A DNA stretch of 64,000 bases from the NCBI GenBank assembly GCA_037447655.1, contig JBBHKE010001422.1, positions 62,001 to 126,000 on the forward strand. Reading direction: 5' to 3'. Of the stretch, positions 52,993 to 63,722 are shown in pieces. The DNA is from Zygnema cylindricum. Its lineage: Eukaryota > Streptophyta > Zygnematophyceae > Zygnematales > Zygnemataceae. Numbering within the stretch: position 1 is the stretch's first letter; each line of letters starts with the position of its first letter. The notes beneath the pieces were generated by a model. That model saw only the letters and a program-made list of their open reading frames with translations, had not been told where the DNA came from and did not search any database. The position numbers and the translations under genes are program-made.

Positions 52993-54524
52993 GGTTATGG
53001 GCCTTTCATCAAGAATTCGTATCTTCAATGGCCAAAAGTATGTTACTGGGCGGCGATGGTTAAATCGTTGTTTGAAACTGTTGACTTATTGGGGGTCTTG
53101 GATGGCTCCCTTGATGAAACAGATCCAACTTGGGCGACAAAGAATTTAATGGCAAGGAACAAACTAATTCTTTGAATTTCAGAAAATTTGGTTATGTCTC
53201 GACTGAAAATGAAGAAGGCGAGTGAGATTTGGACATCGCTAAAATCCGCTTTTGAGAAAACAAATGTTCAAGAGGAGCTCTTGGTGGCTGGAAATATTTG
53301 GGGATACAAATACTGGGGGGGAACTATGGTCGAGTATTGTGACAATTTTCGTGCACTCATTGATGCTCACTCTTATGCTGGGGGGTCATTTCCTGAGTTC
53401 CAACTGGCAGCTTTGCTTTTTAGAGGTCTCCCTACTAGCATGAAAGGTGTGACTGTTCAATTAAAGAGTCATGATAAAGCAAGGTGGTCATTTCAGTTAG
53501 CGTATAATCTTATACTGTAGAAAGAAACTAATAATAAACTCCTTGAAAAAGAAGGAAAAGTTGAAGCATTTGCCAAAGATTTTGACAAAAAAAATCAGAT
53601 CAATCAGAATCGGAGTCAGTTTAACCAGAATCAGAATTAGTTTAATCAAAGGAAGAATAGGCCATCTACTACTACTTGTTTTTATTCTTTTAAGAAGGGT
53701 CATGGATACAAGTACTGTCCTAAACTAAAGAAGACTAATGAGACAGGGTTATACTAGCCAGGTTGGCAGCAAAGCCAATATCACAAATGTTTTTTTGGAA
53801 ATCCTTCCCGTAGAAATGCTCTTTTCTCAGCTTTTGCCACTGATGCAGATGAGTCTCTAAGCTTCAATAAGCAAGAGGAGGCGGAGTTATTTGCTATGGG
53901 TGCTGCCATGGAGGGTCTAAAGGATGCAGGATGGATCATGGACACGGGAGCGTCTGCCCACATGTGCTGGATCAAGGCGGTTTTTACAAATCTGCAACAA
54001 ACATCTCCAAAGATTATCTACTATGCTTGTGGCATGAGTGCTCAAACCTCAGCTGAGGGTGATGTATCTTTGATGGTAGACGTGGGGGGAAAGTCGGTAG
54101 AGAGAACCATTCTCAATGTTTTGTATGTTCCAGATTTTAAGTAAAATCTTTTATCTACATTTTTAGTGGAGAACAAAAGCTTTGAAGTTGTTATGAAAGA
54201 GGGGGTTGTAAGCAAGAAAGGGAAAGTCGCTGCAACAAGAACTAGAGATGCTAGCAAAATGTACCAGATGGACATTGCTAAATATAAGGAAATTGATGTT
54301 CTCAACTCCAGTGTCCTAATCGATATTGAGTTGTGGCATAAGAGATTAGGACACATGAATTATGATAGTCTAAAAAAAATGGTGAATTCGGGAAAAGTTG
54401 ATGGAGTTTCTCTCACATCTCATCCTATAAAAACATGTGATGGTTGTTCACTTGGCAAGATCCACAAATTGCCATTTCCACAAGAAACAAACCATAGATC
54501 GAAAATAATTCTCTGCGTATGGAG
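52993..54524 (+). pseudogene. Copia element E4, truncated gag-protease-pre-integrase
   Basis: The primer-binding site (GGTTATGGGCC) is followed by gag. One frame shift occurs early (near 53040); from 53188 a single frame runs to 54528. It is broken only by TAG at 53518, 53638 and 53755 and TAA at 54142. The knuckle reads CFYSFKKGHGYKYC with Ser in place of the second Cys. The protease motif WIMDTGASAHMC near 53935 is good, and the pre-integrase motif LWHKRLGHMNY...CDGCSLGK follows. The element is cut at the integrase start by a minus-strand LTR fragment. Confidence 0.85.
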
Positions 54525-54660
54525 TTGAGGCAGCCATGGCTCCACCAGCCTGTATATCCTTCATTGACTACAACAAGTATGGGGGGTAGAGTGAAGAGGT
54601 GAAGGAAGGCTGCTTGCGCTTTTACTTTTGTTGTTTTTACTAATAAATTCAGACCTAAAA
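54525..54660 (-). mobile_element. Short LTR fragment (minus strand)
   Basis: TTGAGGCAGCCATGGCTCCA ... GACTACAACAAGT ... TCAGACCTAAAAAATAC matches the outer 130 bases of the LTR at 35088-36225 in the same orientation. It joins E4 to the next fragment. Confidence 0.65.
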
Positions 54661-56745
54661 AATACCTTATAAATCTAAAATTTTCAAGAAAGTCTACTTT
54701 AAGGCAGATAAAGGTAGCCAACGAATGTTTAGACTTAACCTGAGTAATGAAAAAAATAATGCTTATTATTTTGGTGTTCCAAAGTTGATGATTTGGCATA
54801 AGTGGTTGGGGCATGTGCATTTTGATAGGCTGAGGGAAATGAAGAAGCTTGGTGTAGTAGAAGGCATGCAATTTTAGGATAATAAAATGGAGGATGACTG
54901 TAGTGGGTGTGCTCAAGGTAAGGCTCATAGACTTCCCTTTCCCAAAGCTGCAACATATAGGGTTGAGAAAGTACTATATTTGGTCCACAAAGATATTTGG
55001 GGACCCGCAAAAGTTCCTTCGGTAGGAGGGAAGAGGTTTATGTTGACAATAACCGATAATTGGTCTAGAGATTTTAGAGTCTACTTCTTAAAAACAAAAT
55101 CCGAAACACCAACTTACTTCAAAAAATATAAAGCCTGGAGTGAGAAGTTGCATGAAACCCTAATCAAGAGAATAAGGAGTGATAATGGGGGGTAAAATAC
55201 CTCTAACAAGTTTGAGGAATATCTAAGATATGAAGGAGTTTAGCAACAGAAAACAATACCATTTAACCCGAAACAAAATGGGGAAGCTGAGAGGTTGAAC
55301 TGAACAATAGGAGATGGTGTATGCAGTATGTTGGCCGACAAGAAAATATGAAAGAGATTTTGGGCAGAAGTCATGAACTGTGCCATCTTCATTTAGAATA
55401 GATTCCTTACCACAGCCGTAAAAAGAATGACACCTTATGAGAGACGGGTTGGGAGGAAACCATATATCTCTCACCTTCAAAGAATTCGGTAGCCAAGCTT
55501 GCAGTCTTGACACAGATAGGAAAAACTGGAAACTAGATGCTAAAGGAAAATTTCGATACTTTGTAAGATATGATGAGGATGTCAAGGGATATAGAGTGTA
55601 TGACTTAGCAAAGAAAGATATCATTCTGGTGAAACACCTAGTTGTCATGGATGAAGGGAAGTCATTTGACCCCTTCAAAGATACCAAGTAGATAAGAATC
55701 AAATTTGAGTCCGAAACTGAGGAGAACTTGGTCGTTCGTGAAAAGGATATGAGTGAAACAAAAATTGCAGATTCAAGGGAGATCCAAGAAACAAAAGATC
55801 CACCAAAAACCTCACATATTCCTATGAAATTCGAGGAGACAGACGAGGAGGAACCGGTAACGAATCTTATAGATACGGGAGCCGATAAGACAGTAAGGAG
55901 AAATCTAACACTTTCCTCCATTCCAGCTTCGGAGTTTAACGGAGGGTGAAGGAGCACCAAAAGGATACAAGAAAAACAGGCCGCTCACAAGGTAAATAAA
56001 CTATCTCACCCTGATGAGCCTCAGTCATACTCGGAGGTTGTGAACAGTCCGGAGAAAGTTAAATGGATTTGAGCCATAAATGATGAGATGGCCTCCATCA
56101 TCGAAGAAAATACTTGGGAACTAGCGGAATGTCCTCTAGCCAAGAGCCGATTAGGTATAAATGTGTGTTAAAATTAAAACTGAACCCAGATAATACCATT
56201 GAGAGATATTGGGCTCGGTTGGTAGCAAAGGGGTTCACCCAAAAGAAGGGGATTGAGAATGAGGAGACTTTTGAGCCAATTGTTCGGTTGTTATCACAAA
56301 GGATTCTCTTCAGTTTGGCACCAGCGGAAGACATATAAATACACCAGATGGATATAAAGACCGCCTTTCTCAATGGTGAGTTAGAGGAAGAATTCTCATG
56401 CGGCAACCAGAGGGGTTTGTGGAGGAAGGAGAAGAGAGCAAAGTCTGCAGGCTCATAAAGTCTTTATATGGATTGAAGTAGGCTCTCCGACAGTGGAATT
56501 ACAAACTAGATGAGTTTCTCACCGGTAAAGGATATATCCGGATCAGCTGTGACCATTATATCTATATGTTTAAAGATGAGAAAGGTGTGATTTTAATTTC
56601 AATTTATGTGGATGATCTGTTGGTATTACGTAAGTCTTTGGAAAAGATTAGTAAATTAAAGAAAGATCTTAGAAGCATATTTGACATGAAGGATTTAGGG
56701 GAGGCAAGATATATTTTGGGTGTTGAAATGGAGCATCAAAACCTA
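54661..56745 (+). pseudogene. Copia fragment: pre-integrase to mid-RT, related to element A
   Basis: Plus-strand pieces parallel element A: CSGCAQGKAHRLPFPK (near 54905), HKDIWGPAKVPS, RSDNGG followed by a TAA, KQNGEAERLN followed by TGA, YDEDVKGYRVYDL (55570), the RT start (56140-56330) and YVDDLLVL near 56600. There are at least seven stops and several frameshifts. The fragment ends in RT after ARYILGVE. The rest of RT, RNase H and the LTR are missing. Confidence 0.85.
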
Positions 56746-57244
56746 TACATGTTTTAATCACACCAAAAACTAATCTACCAACATTGCACAAATATATTCA
56801 AATAGTAGCCGTACAAGTATTCGCCGCTTGCTGAGTCATCAATGTCCGGATGCGTCCATCCGGCTGTTGCAACAACACCTGTAATCTTAGTCACTTGTGG
56901 TCCCTCTATGAATCTCATCCGTCGATTTGAATCATATCAACCACGACTGCGTTGTCTCGTACAAGACCATTCCAAAATAGCTGCTTTCCTTTTTGTCCGT
57001 CAGATCGTCTAATTTTGCCCGTCAGCCATGTGACATGTGTAATAAATCGTCCGTGACTTTTCCTGAATACTTGCGAGTTATGTGGTGATGACGCGTTGTC
57101 CTGTAAAGTACATTACACTCTACTATACTTCTGCTACTATCACATTAAGTTAGGTAAGTATTATAGGACTTTGAACAAAATATATTATAAGTCGTATGAC
57201 CTCCCTCACACACCTATTTACTGAGGCTTAAAGCTTTCCAAAAC
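56746..57244 (-). mobile_element. Truncated LTR of the H/E3 group (minus strand)
   Basis: Ends ...TATTTACTGAGGCTTAAAGCTTTCCAAAACAACA, as the LTR of H does, and includes GTAACACTAAT-like and TAGGTAAGTATTATA words shared with the E3 LTRs. The outer part is missing. Confidence 0.6.
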
Positions 57245-57960
57245 AACACGAACCTCCGACTGGCAGAGCATGGCGTAGCCGTTAGATCTTACCAGTCTGT
57301 CATAGAAGTTTGCTAAAATACGTAGGGTGTGATAAATACTTAAACTGTGTTATAATCTTTAATCCGATTAACGGACATATGAATGAAAGAACATAAAACT
57401 AGTTAACATTTGGTGTTAAAGTGATCCTACACAAAACAAATGAATCGGACATTTTTTCGACGGCTAACATATAACGTCGGTTTTTATCTAAAGACAAATA
57501 TCCCCCCGATATCCCGGAATGGTCACTTTTGCGTTTTTGGACGTGGCATAACCTGGCGCCACGTGGAGAGATGATATTCGATCGCGAGAATTTTGGAGAA
57601 CATACGGATGAGTAACATGTAGACACGCGTCCACTTAAAGGCCTTGTCGTACACAGGCCGTACAGAAAGGACATCGTCTATAGTACCTTTCTGTTCTTTA
57701 CAGTTATTTGATTGGATCGTATTGTAGTAGATAGGGGTTGTGAGAGGGAAGTAGGACTTAGCATATTTTTTTGGACAGTCACCTCTCTCTTTGAGAGTGT
57801 GTATAAATTGGCATCTTTGCCACCTCATAACTTATCAGCTGGTTGGCCGTTTTCAGTGTTTCTTTTTGCTACGCTCTCAGAGGAGTCCAAACTGCACAGA
57901 GGAGCAATTAGATTGTTAATTTTTCTGCTTGGGCATTAGTGGTTGTGGCTTAAAGTGAGC
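57245..57960 (+). mobile_element. 5'-truncated LTR of the C/solo-LTR group
   Basis: Carries CGACTGGCAGAG...TAGCCGTTAG, AGATAGGGGTTGTGAGAGGGA, TAGGACTTAG, TATAAATTGGCA, CAGTGTTTCTTTTTGCTAC and GAGGAGTCC in the order of the LTRs at 20336 and 31315. It is cut before the LTR end. Confidence 0.65.
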
Positions 57961-60132
57961 TAGTTAAAAAATACGTGGAGGCTTCTTGAATTCTGTGGTC
58001 CAATAGAGGACACATCATTGCCTCGTGACTTTCTGAAATTTGCTGCCCAAGTCGCGTTCCCAATTTGCAAAACGAATTTGGTGGTGGATTTTAGGCTTGG
58101 TTTGTCGTCATAGCTAGCATCACTCCATGTTTGCAGCTTTAGTTCTCCTCTGCCTATTGTGAGTTTGAGGTCTTTAGTTCCTGTCAAATATCTTAAGACT
58201 TTTCTTGCTGCATCATGGTCAAATTTTCTCAGATACTGTAGACTCTTGCTCAGTACCCCAACTGCTGCAGCAATGTCAAGACGGGTACTGTTCATGAAAT
58301 ATATTAAACTTGCCTCATCAATCTGTAAGGTATTAGTGTCATAGGATCATCTTACCTTGACTCTAAATACTCACTAACAATAACACCCGGTTCTGTCTCA
58401 TCTCCCTCTAACTTCTGCCAAAACTCTATTAGAGTTATACACCCTTTTGACCCCCGCAATCTATACTCATCTAACATGTTTCCAATGGCCTCTTTTTCAG
58501 TCAATTTTTAAAATCCGTTATTTCCTACCTTTCTCCCTAAACACCCAAAATATATTTCGCCTCCACCTCGAAGCGTGATTTTAAGGCAATTTTGATTTTA
58601 TTAATTTCAACCATTGATTTGCTAATTAGTAATAGATCATCTACATACACCGCTATATACACTATCCCATCCTCACCCTTTAGAACGTAAACAAAATGAT
58701 CAGAGCTTATCGTTTTAAATCCTAGGCTAATTAAAAATTCATCAAGCTCCAAATTCCATTGCATAGGGGCCTGTCTAGGCCGTAGAGAGATTTTAACAAT
58801 TTACATACTAAGTGCCCTTTTCTTGGCTCTGCATACATTTCAGGCTGCTGCATGTAAATGATCTCTTCTAGCTCTCCATGCAAGAAGGTTTTTTATACAT
58901 CCATTTGATGTATTTCCAAATCTTCTAAAGCATCTACGGACAGCAAAATCCTAGCGGTCGGAAATCTTACAAGTGGAGAAAATGTTTCTTCAAAATCAAT
59001 TCTTTTCTTTTGATTATAACCCTTTGCCACAAACCTAGCCTCATATCGTTCAATGGTATTATTGGGATTTAACTTCACCTTGAATACCCATTTTTTTCCT
59101 ATTGCTTTTTAGTTCGGGGGAAGATCCAAAAGCTCTCATGTCTAAGCCTTCATGATCGACTTCATTTCGTCGTTAGCTGCTTCGATCTAGTGATGTCGTT
59201 CTGGTGAAAAAAAGGCCTCCCGAATGGTCAGAGGTTCCCTTGAGGCAACAGAGTAGGAAAAGTGGGAGTTTGTTTGCAACCGACTACTAGATTGTCTTCC
59301 TCCCGTAAATTCTAAGGCTGAGATCGTAGGATCTCTCGCATTTGTTTTTATTCTCTGTGTAGAATGAGTAAGATTCAATTGCTGTTTACCGGGCTGAAAA
59401 TGAACTTGTTGAGGAATTTGGAGATTTTCAGAAACCGGTGTCACCACGCGAGTCTTTTGCATCTGTGTGATAATCTCTTGTTTGCATTCTAAAACGACAT
59501 ATTCTTGTTTTTTTTTTGCTGTTTTTGTTGGTCTATCATTTGAAATAACTATACCGAGTCAAGCTCATCTTTTACAATAATTTTCCTTGCTACATTTATT
59601 TTTTGTTTATCAAACACAAAGACTCTATACCCTTTGGAGTGATCATCATAACCCAACAAAATACCCGGTAATCCTTTCTGTTCCATTTTCTATCTATCTT
59701 TAGATGTATCTAAAATAAAGCATTTACTTTAAAAAACCTTAAAATGACTAAGATCGAGTTTTTTACCAGTCTAGATTTTGGAAGGAGAAGTCTCTACCAA
59801 TCTTAACTCTATTCTATTCTTTATATAAACATCACAATTTAATGCTTCAGCTTAGAATTTCGGATCTACAGTTTTATCTGCAAGCATGGATCTACATCTA
59901 TTTGTGATAGTTCTATTTAGTCTTTTTGAAACCCCATTTTGTTTCGGTGAATATGGAACAGCTAGCTGATGACTTATACCTTCTTTAAGTAGAAAATGTT
60001 CAAACTCTTTTGACGTATATTCGCCGCTGTGTTATAGAATTGGCAGACCATGTAGTTTCTCCACCCATGCTTTGTAGTGTTCGAAGTAGCTGAAGACGTC
60101 ACTCTTGTCTTTTATAAAATATACTTTAGTAT
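57961..60132 (-). pseudogene. Copia fragment: RNase H, RT, linker, integrase (minus strand)
   Basis: Minus-strand remnants related to E3 include RNase H (TWSDASYDDKPS; 58295-57960), RT with an intact YVDDLLLISKS near 58640, and the start of RT (59078-58893). A linker with GGRQSSSRLQ (59290) and the post-integrase and integrase parts extend to about 60130. Stops and frameshifts separate them. The fragment is interrupted by the gag-only element at 60133; its gag would lie beyond the window. Confidence 0.82.
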
Positions 60133-60928
60133 GTTGTTTTGAAAAGTCAGTTTCGTGCGTAACTGCTAATTGGATTTAATATGGAGGTTTGAATAGATTC
60201 ACGGATTGGGGGAGCGAACGGATTGATAATTAAAGTTACGTAAAAGACTCATTGAGTGGTGTGAACAAGCAATGACAAATGGACGGCGGATCGCGAAGCG
60301 ATCCGATGTAAAATAAACGGAATGTTGAAATAGGCGCCGCCGGTACGGAGCAGCTGCGACGCAGTTAAGTCAACGCAGTTGCGGCTATTTTCATGATCCG
60401 TACGGAAAGCGCAGCCAGCGCAACTACGGATAATATGAAAAGGATAGATTTCAAGTAATGATGATTAAACGATAGTGGTAGCTTAGTGGTTGCTTAGTGG
60501 TAGCTTAGTTTTTGACATATGAAGAGTACGGTGTAAATATTCTGTACAACAGAGGTTTGTCCTTTTGACTAGTTAGGTTATTAGAGTAGATACAGTACGG
60601 CTGGTATGCCTCCGTACTCTGAGTATAACTTGCAGGACTTAGATTATTTTATGTATCGCAGTCAAGTTAATCAAAGCTATGGCAAACTGTTTTCTGCATC
60701 TTTGACCTGTTGGTGTGATCATTCTGATTGGTGCTTTCATGTGAAACTTTGTGGAGTTATTCTATGATATAGAATCTATATGTGTGTGAAGTTTCATTGT
60801 CTTCCAGTATCTGTGTAAGATTCTATGAACAGTCTAAGTGGTTAGTTTGTGAAGTTGTCAGCTGTTTTTGAGGTAGTCTGTGGGTGTTTCCGTGAGTAAT
60901 CAATGGCTGAAATAAGCTATGGACAACA
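60133..60928 (+). promoter_or_regulatory. 5' LTR of the gag-only retrotransposon
   Basis: 796 bp, TGTTGTTTTGAAAAGTC...GGACAACA. The first 278 bases differ from the 3' LTR at 63723-64000 at two sites that I can see (near 60346 and 60360). It contains the near-palindrome GATCGCGAAGCGATC and the gag start codon at 60903. Confidence 0.9.
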
Positions 60929-62651
60929 GGTTATGGGCCCACACCCATGGCTACCTATATTTGATGGATCAAAATATCACTACTGGAAGTGTGCGCTCGA
61001 GAGCTACTTCGAGATGATGGAACTAATGGATGTGGTGGACGGTACCTTGGCCGAAACTTCAAATGGATGGAAAAGTAAAAATCATGAGTGTCTAAGGGTT
61101 ATTAAGAACTCCTTGACTCCGGATTTAGGAATGTCATACATAAGTGTTAAAAAGGCAGCTGAATTATGGATGTGCTTAGAAAGTATGTATGCAAAGACTT
61201 CTTTATATCATTGGCTTAGTAGTGTTACCAAAATAGTTGAACACAAGTATGTAGGAGGTAGTATGGAGAAACACTGTATTGACTTACAAGTATTATTTGC
61301 AGAAAATGATTTGGCAGGAGGAAACTTTACAGATGCTCAACAAGCTATCTTGTTAATGAGAAGTCTACCTAAAGAATATAAGAGTGCACTAGATCGATTG
61401 ACTTTAATTGATAAAAATGATTGGAGCGTAACTGTAGCTAGACGAGTTATTTTAGATGAAGAGGCTAATAGAAGGGTCTTATCAAGTGAAAGGAATATAA
61501 AAGAATCTAAGTCACAGTTTCAGAAATTTAAAAGTAATAGTGAGTTCGGAGATCGAACAAAGAATTGTTTTTACTGTAATGATTTAGGACATACCTTCAG
61601 GGTATGTCCATCGTATAAAAGTGCATGTGTTACACGAAATTTCAGAGATGGATGGGAAAACAACCTAGTTCGAACCCCAACAAGAAAGGAATCAAGTGAC
61701 TTCGTGAGTGAGAGACAAGACTCGACAAATGACAAAAGGCATACATCGTGTGTTGACGAATTTATCTACTTACCGACCGTGTGTGTTGTTTGGAATGGAG
61801 TAAAGGAGGAGGTGACAGAAAAGGATTTGGTGTCTGTCCCTTTTCACGACGTCAGATTGGTGAGTAACAAAGAGTTAAAGGAGGAAGAGTTATTTGAAGT
61901 AAGAGAAATTAGAGGAAGTGAAGGTTACTTGGAAGTGGAAGCCGAAAAATACTTAAACATAAAGACTAATAAATTTAACCCAGTATTTCTAGAAGGACCG
62001 GGTGAAGATATGAAGAAAACTGGAATCAGGAATGAGGTGTATAATGTGGAAAGAGGTGAAATGAGTTATGCCACCGAAGATAGTGTGGTGAAGGACAAAA
62101 GAGAGAAGGACACGATTTTTGTGACCTTATCAGATGACAAATCTATGAGTGAAAATTGCTTACAAGAAAGGTTGTTAACTAAAGTAAGAGGAGTTGAAGG
62201 AAGAGATGGACACTTTGAAGCAGAAACTAGAAATAAGGTGGACGTGAAAATTGGTGAACTAGGAGAAGAACAAAGAAAAACTGTTCAAAAAATTGGAGTG
62301 AGAAAAGAAGTTTGTGGGAGTGAAAAATGTAATAGAAATGCAAAAGTTAAAAATATAGGAAAGGAAAATAGCAAGAAAATAGTGCAGCTGAAAAGAAGAA
62401 GAATCAAAATTAGAATTTCTCAGATGAATGAAGTTGATGGAAGTAGCAAATGTATGGAGAAAAACATAAAGGTGAAACATAAAACTAGTATTTTTGACAT
62501 TAAACGAGGAGAAAATTGTGACAGAAGTGTAAACTTTCAAACAAGACAAAAGATCATGAGGAAAACAAAAAGAAGATGTAATATTCAAAGGATCAGGGGT
62601 AGAAGAAAACATGCTCAGAAAGTGATCAAGAGAAGAGAGCAAGAGAAATGA
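60903..62651 (+). CDS. Gag-like protein with CCHC knuckle and long charged C-terminal region, 582 aa
   Basis: Residues 1-215 are a copia gag: QQVMGP at the N-terminus, WLPIFDGSKYHYWK, AAELWMCLESMY, GGSMEKHCIDL and LLMRSLPKEYKSALDRL. The CCHC knuckle CFYCNDLGHTFRVC follows at 222-235. From about 240 the protein no longer resembles copia proteins that I know and is Lys/Glu/Arg-rich. Two related modules of about 50 residues (about 332-380 and 427-475) share VRxxxGxxGxxEx and KxGxRxEV. The last 90 residues are strongly basic (KRRRIKIRIS, RIRGRRKHAQK). No protease motif exists. The protein could package the element's RNA into particles; the tail's role in nucleic-acid binding or nuclear entry is inference. 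The open frame and near-identical LTRs suggest recent activity. Confidence 0.9.
   Translation: MAEISYGQQVMGPHPWLPIFDGSKYHYWKCALESYFEMMELMDVVDGTLAETSNGWKSKNHECLRVIKNSLTPDLGMSYISVKKAAELWMCLESMYAKTSLYHWLSSVTKIVEHKYVGGSMEKHCIDLQVLFAENDLAGGNFTDAQQAILLMRSLPKEYKSALDRLTLIDKNDWSVTVARRVILDEEANRRVLSSERNIKESKSQFQKFKSNSEFGDRTKNCFYCNDLGHTFRVCPSYKSACVTRNFRDGWENNLVRTPTRKESSDFVSERQDSTNDKRHTSCVDEFIYLPTVCVVWNGVKEEVTEKDLVSVPFHDVRLVSNKELKEEELFEVREIRGSEGYLEVEAEKYLNIKTNKFNPVFLEGPGEDMKKTGIRNEVYNVERGEMSYATEDSVVKDKREKDTIFVTLSDDKSMSENCLQERLLTKVRGVEGRDGHFEAETRNKVDVKIGELGEEQRKTVQKIGVRKEVCGSEKCNRNAKVKNIGKENSKKIVQLKRRRIKIRISQMNEVDGSSKCMEKNIKVKHKTSIFDIKRGENCDRSVNFQTRQKIMRKTKRRCNIQRIRGRRKHAQKVIKRREQEK
60929..60942 (+). promoter_or_regulatory. 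Primer-binding site of the gag-only element
   Basis: GGTTATGGGCCCAC directly follows the LTR, the same half-tRNA type as in the full copia elements, and is coding (QVMGP). Confidence 0.8.
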
Positions 62652-63336
62652 TTTTCTGGAGAACGTGAATTTAGAGAAATCTTAATTTTGGAAAAACTTA
62701 TATTATAAGCATGTCTTATACAGTCTACTTCGTTTGACATTCTATTTTTGGTAGGATCTTAGATTTGGTGTTCTTCCTTGTTGAGTTAGTTAATAAGAAA
62801 CGAAAAGATTTATTTATGTATTTTTGAAGACGAAGGAGGTGGCGGAATCAATGGCTTGTTCAAAAACGAAAAATTCGGGAGACATGGCAGAACGCAGCAA
62901 AAGCAGTGGAGAATCATTCGAAGAAGTTCACGTCGCGAAGCTGTGACACAGCGTAGTAGCGCAAAGAAAGCAGTGGAGAATCATCAGAAGAAGTTCGCGT
63001 CGCGAACAGCGACGCACCATAGCGACGCAGCGAAATGAGTGGTGACGTATGACACTTACACGCTGATTATTTTATTCCTGGTGAAGGCAACTAAATATTC
63101 AGGGGTTATGCATTTATGGCGTAAGAGGAGCTATTACAGGACACTTTTTGAAAGAAGGCAGCAAGCGACTGAGAATTGGCAGAGGGCAGCAAAAGCAATG
63201 GCGACGTCGGGAAAGCACTGGTGATGTGTTATTTTTGCTAAATTTATTGTATGATGAACAATAGAGGTTGATACAGAATTTTGAATATTTAAATAATTTT
63301 TATTTGGAAACATTTGCGTACAGCATGGCCTAATGA

Positions 63337-63400
63337 GTCTAAAGCTTTAGGGGAGTGTAGAATTTGAAAGCTTTAGTCTCAGTAGATGAGGCTATGAGGA
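63337..63400 (+). other. Captured polypurine tract and LTR start of an H-like element
   Basis: Positions 63337-63358 match, over 22 bases, the reverse complement of the H polypurine tract and LTR start around 33690-33712. Similarity continues as GAAAGCTTTAGTC. It lies about 370 bases before the real 3' LTR. Confidence 0.65.
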
Positions 63401-63435
63401 GAAAGTTAAAGGTGAAAAAGAGCAGCAGTTAGGAA

Positions 63436-63700
63436 TGCGATGTCAAACTAGCGCAGCATAGCAGCATAGCAGTACACGCTGCACTTTGTATTAATACTGC
63501 GCTGCGATGTCAAACTAGCGCAGCGTAGCAGTATAGCAGTACACGCTGCACTTTGTCTTCATACTGCGCTGCGATGTCAAACTAGCGCAGCGTAGCAACA
63601 TAGCAGTACACGCTGCACTTTGTCTTCATACTGCGCTGCGATGTCAAACTAGCGCAGCGTAGCAACATAGCAATACACGCTGCATATTTTTCTGGGTGCA
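63436..63700 (+). repeat. Four 67-bp tandem repeats with inverted motifs
   Basis: TGCGATGTCAAACTAGCGCA begins units at 63436, 63503, 63570 and 63637. Each unit contains AGCGCAG and CTGCGCT, and GCAGCGT and ACACGCTGC, which can pair, so the array can form strong hairpins in RNA or DNA. Confidence 0.92.
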
Positions 63701-63722
63701 CGAAACTAAATTTTCGGGGAAG

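Larger units (their letters stand above)
62652..63722 (+). other. Non-coding 3' region of the gag-only element
   Basis: No frame above about 61 codons. It holds two copies of GCAGTGGAGAATCAT..GAAGAAGTTC (62903 and 62970), a captured polypurine tract plus LTR start of an H-like element (63337-63400), the 67-bp repeats and the functional polypurine tract GGGGAAG (63716-63722). Confidence 0.75.
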
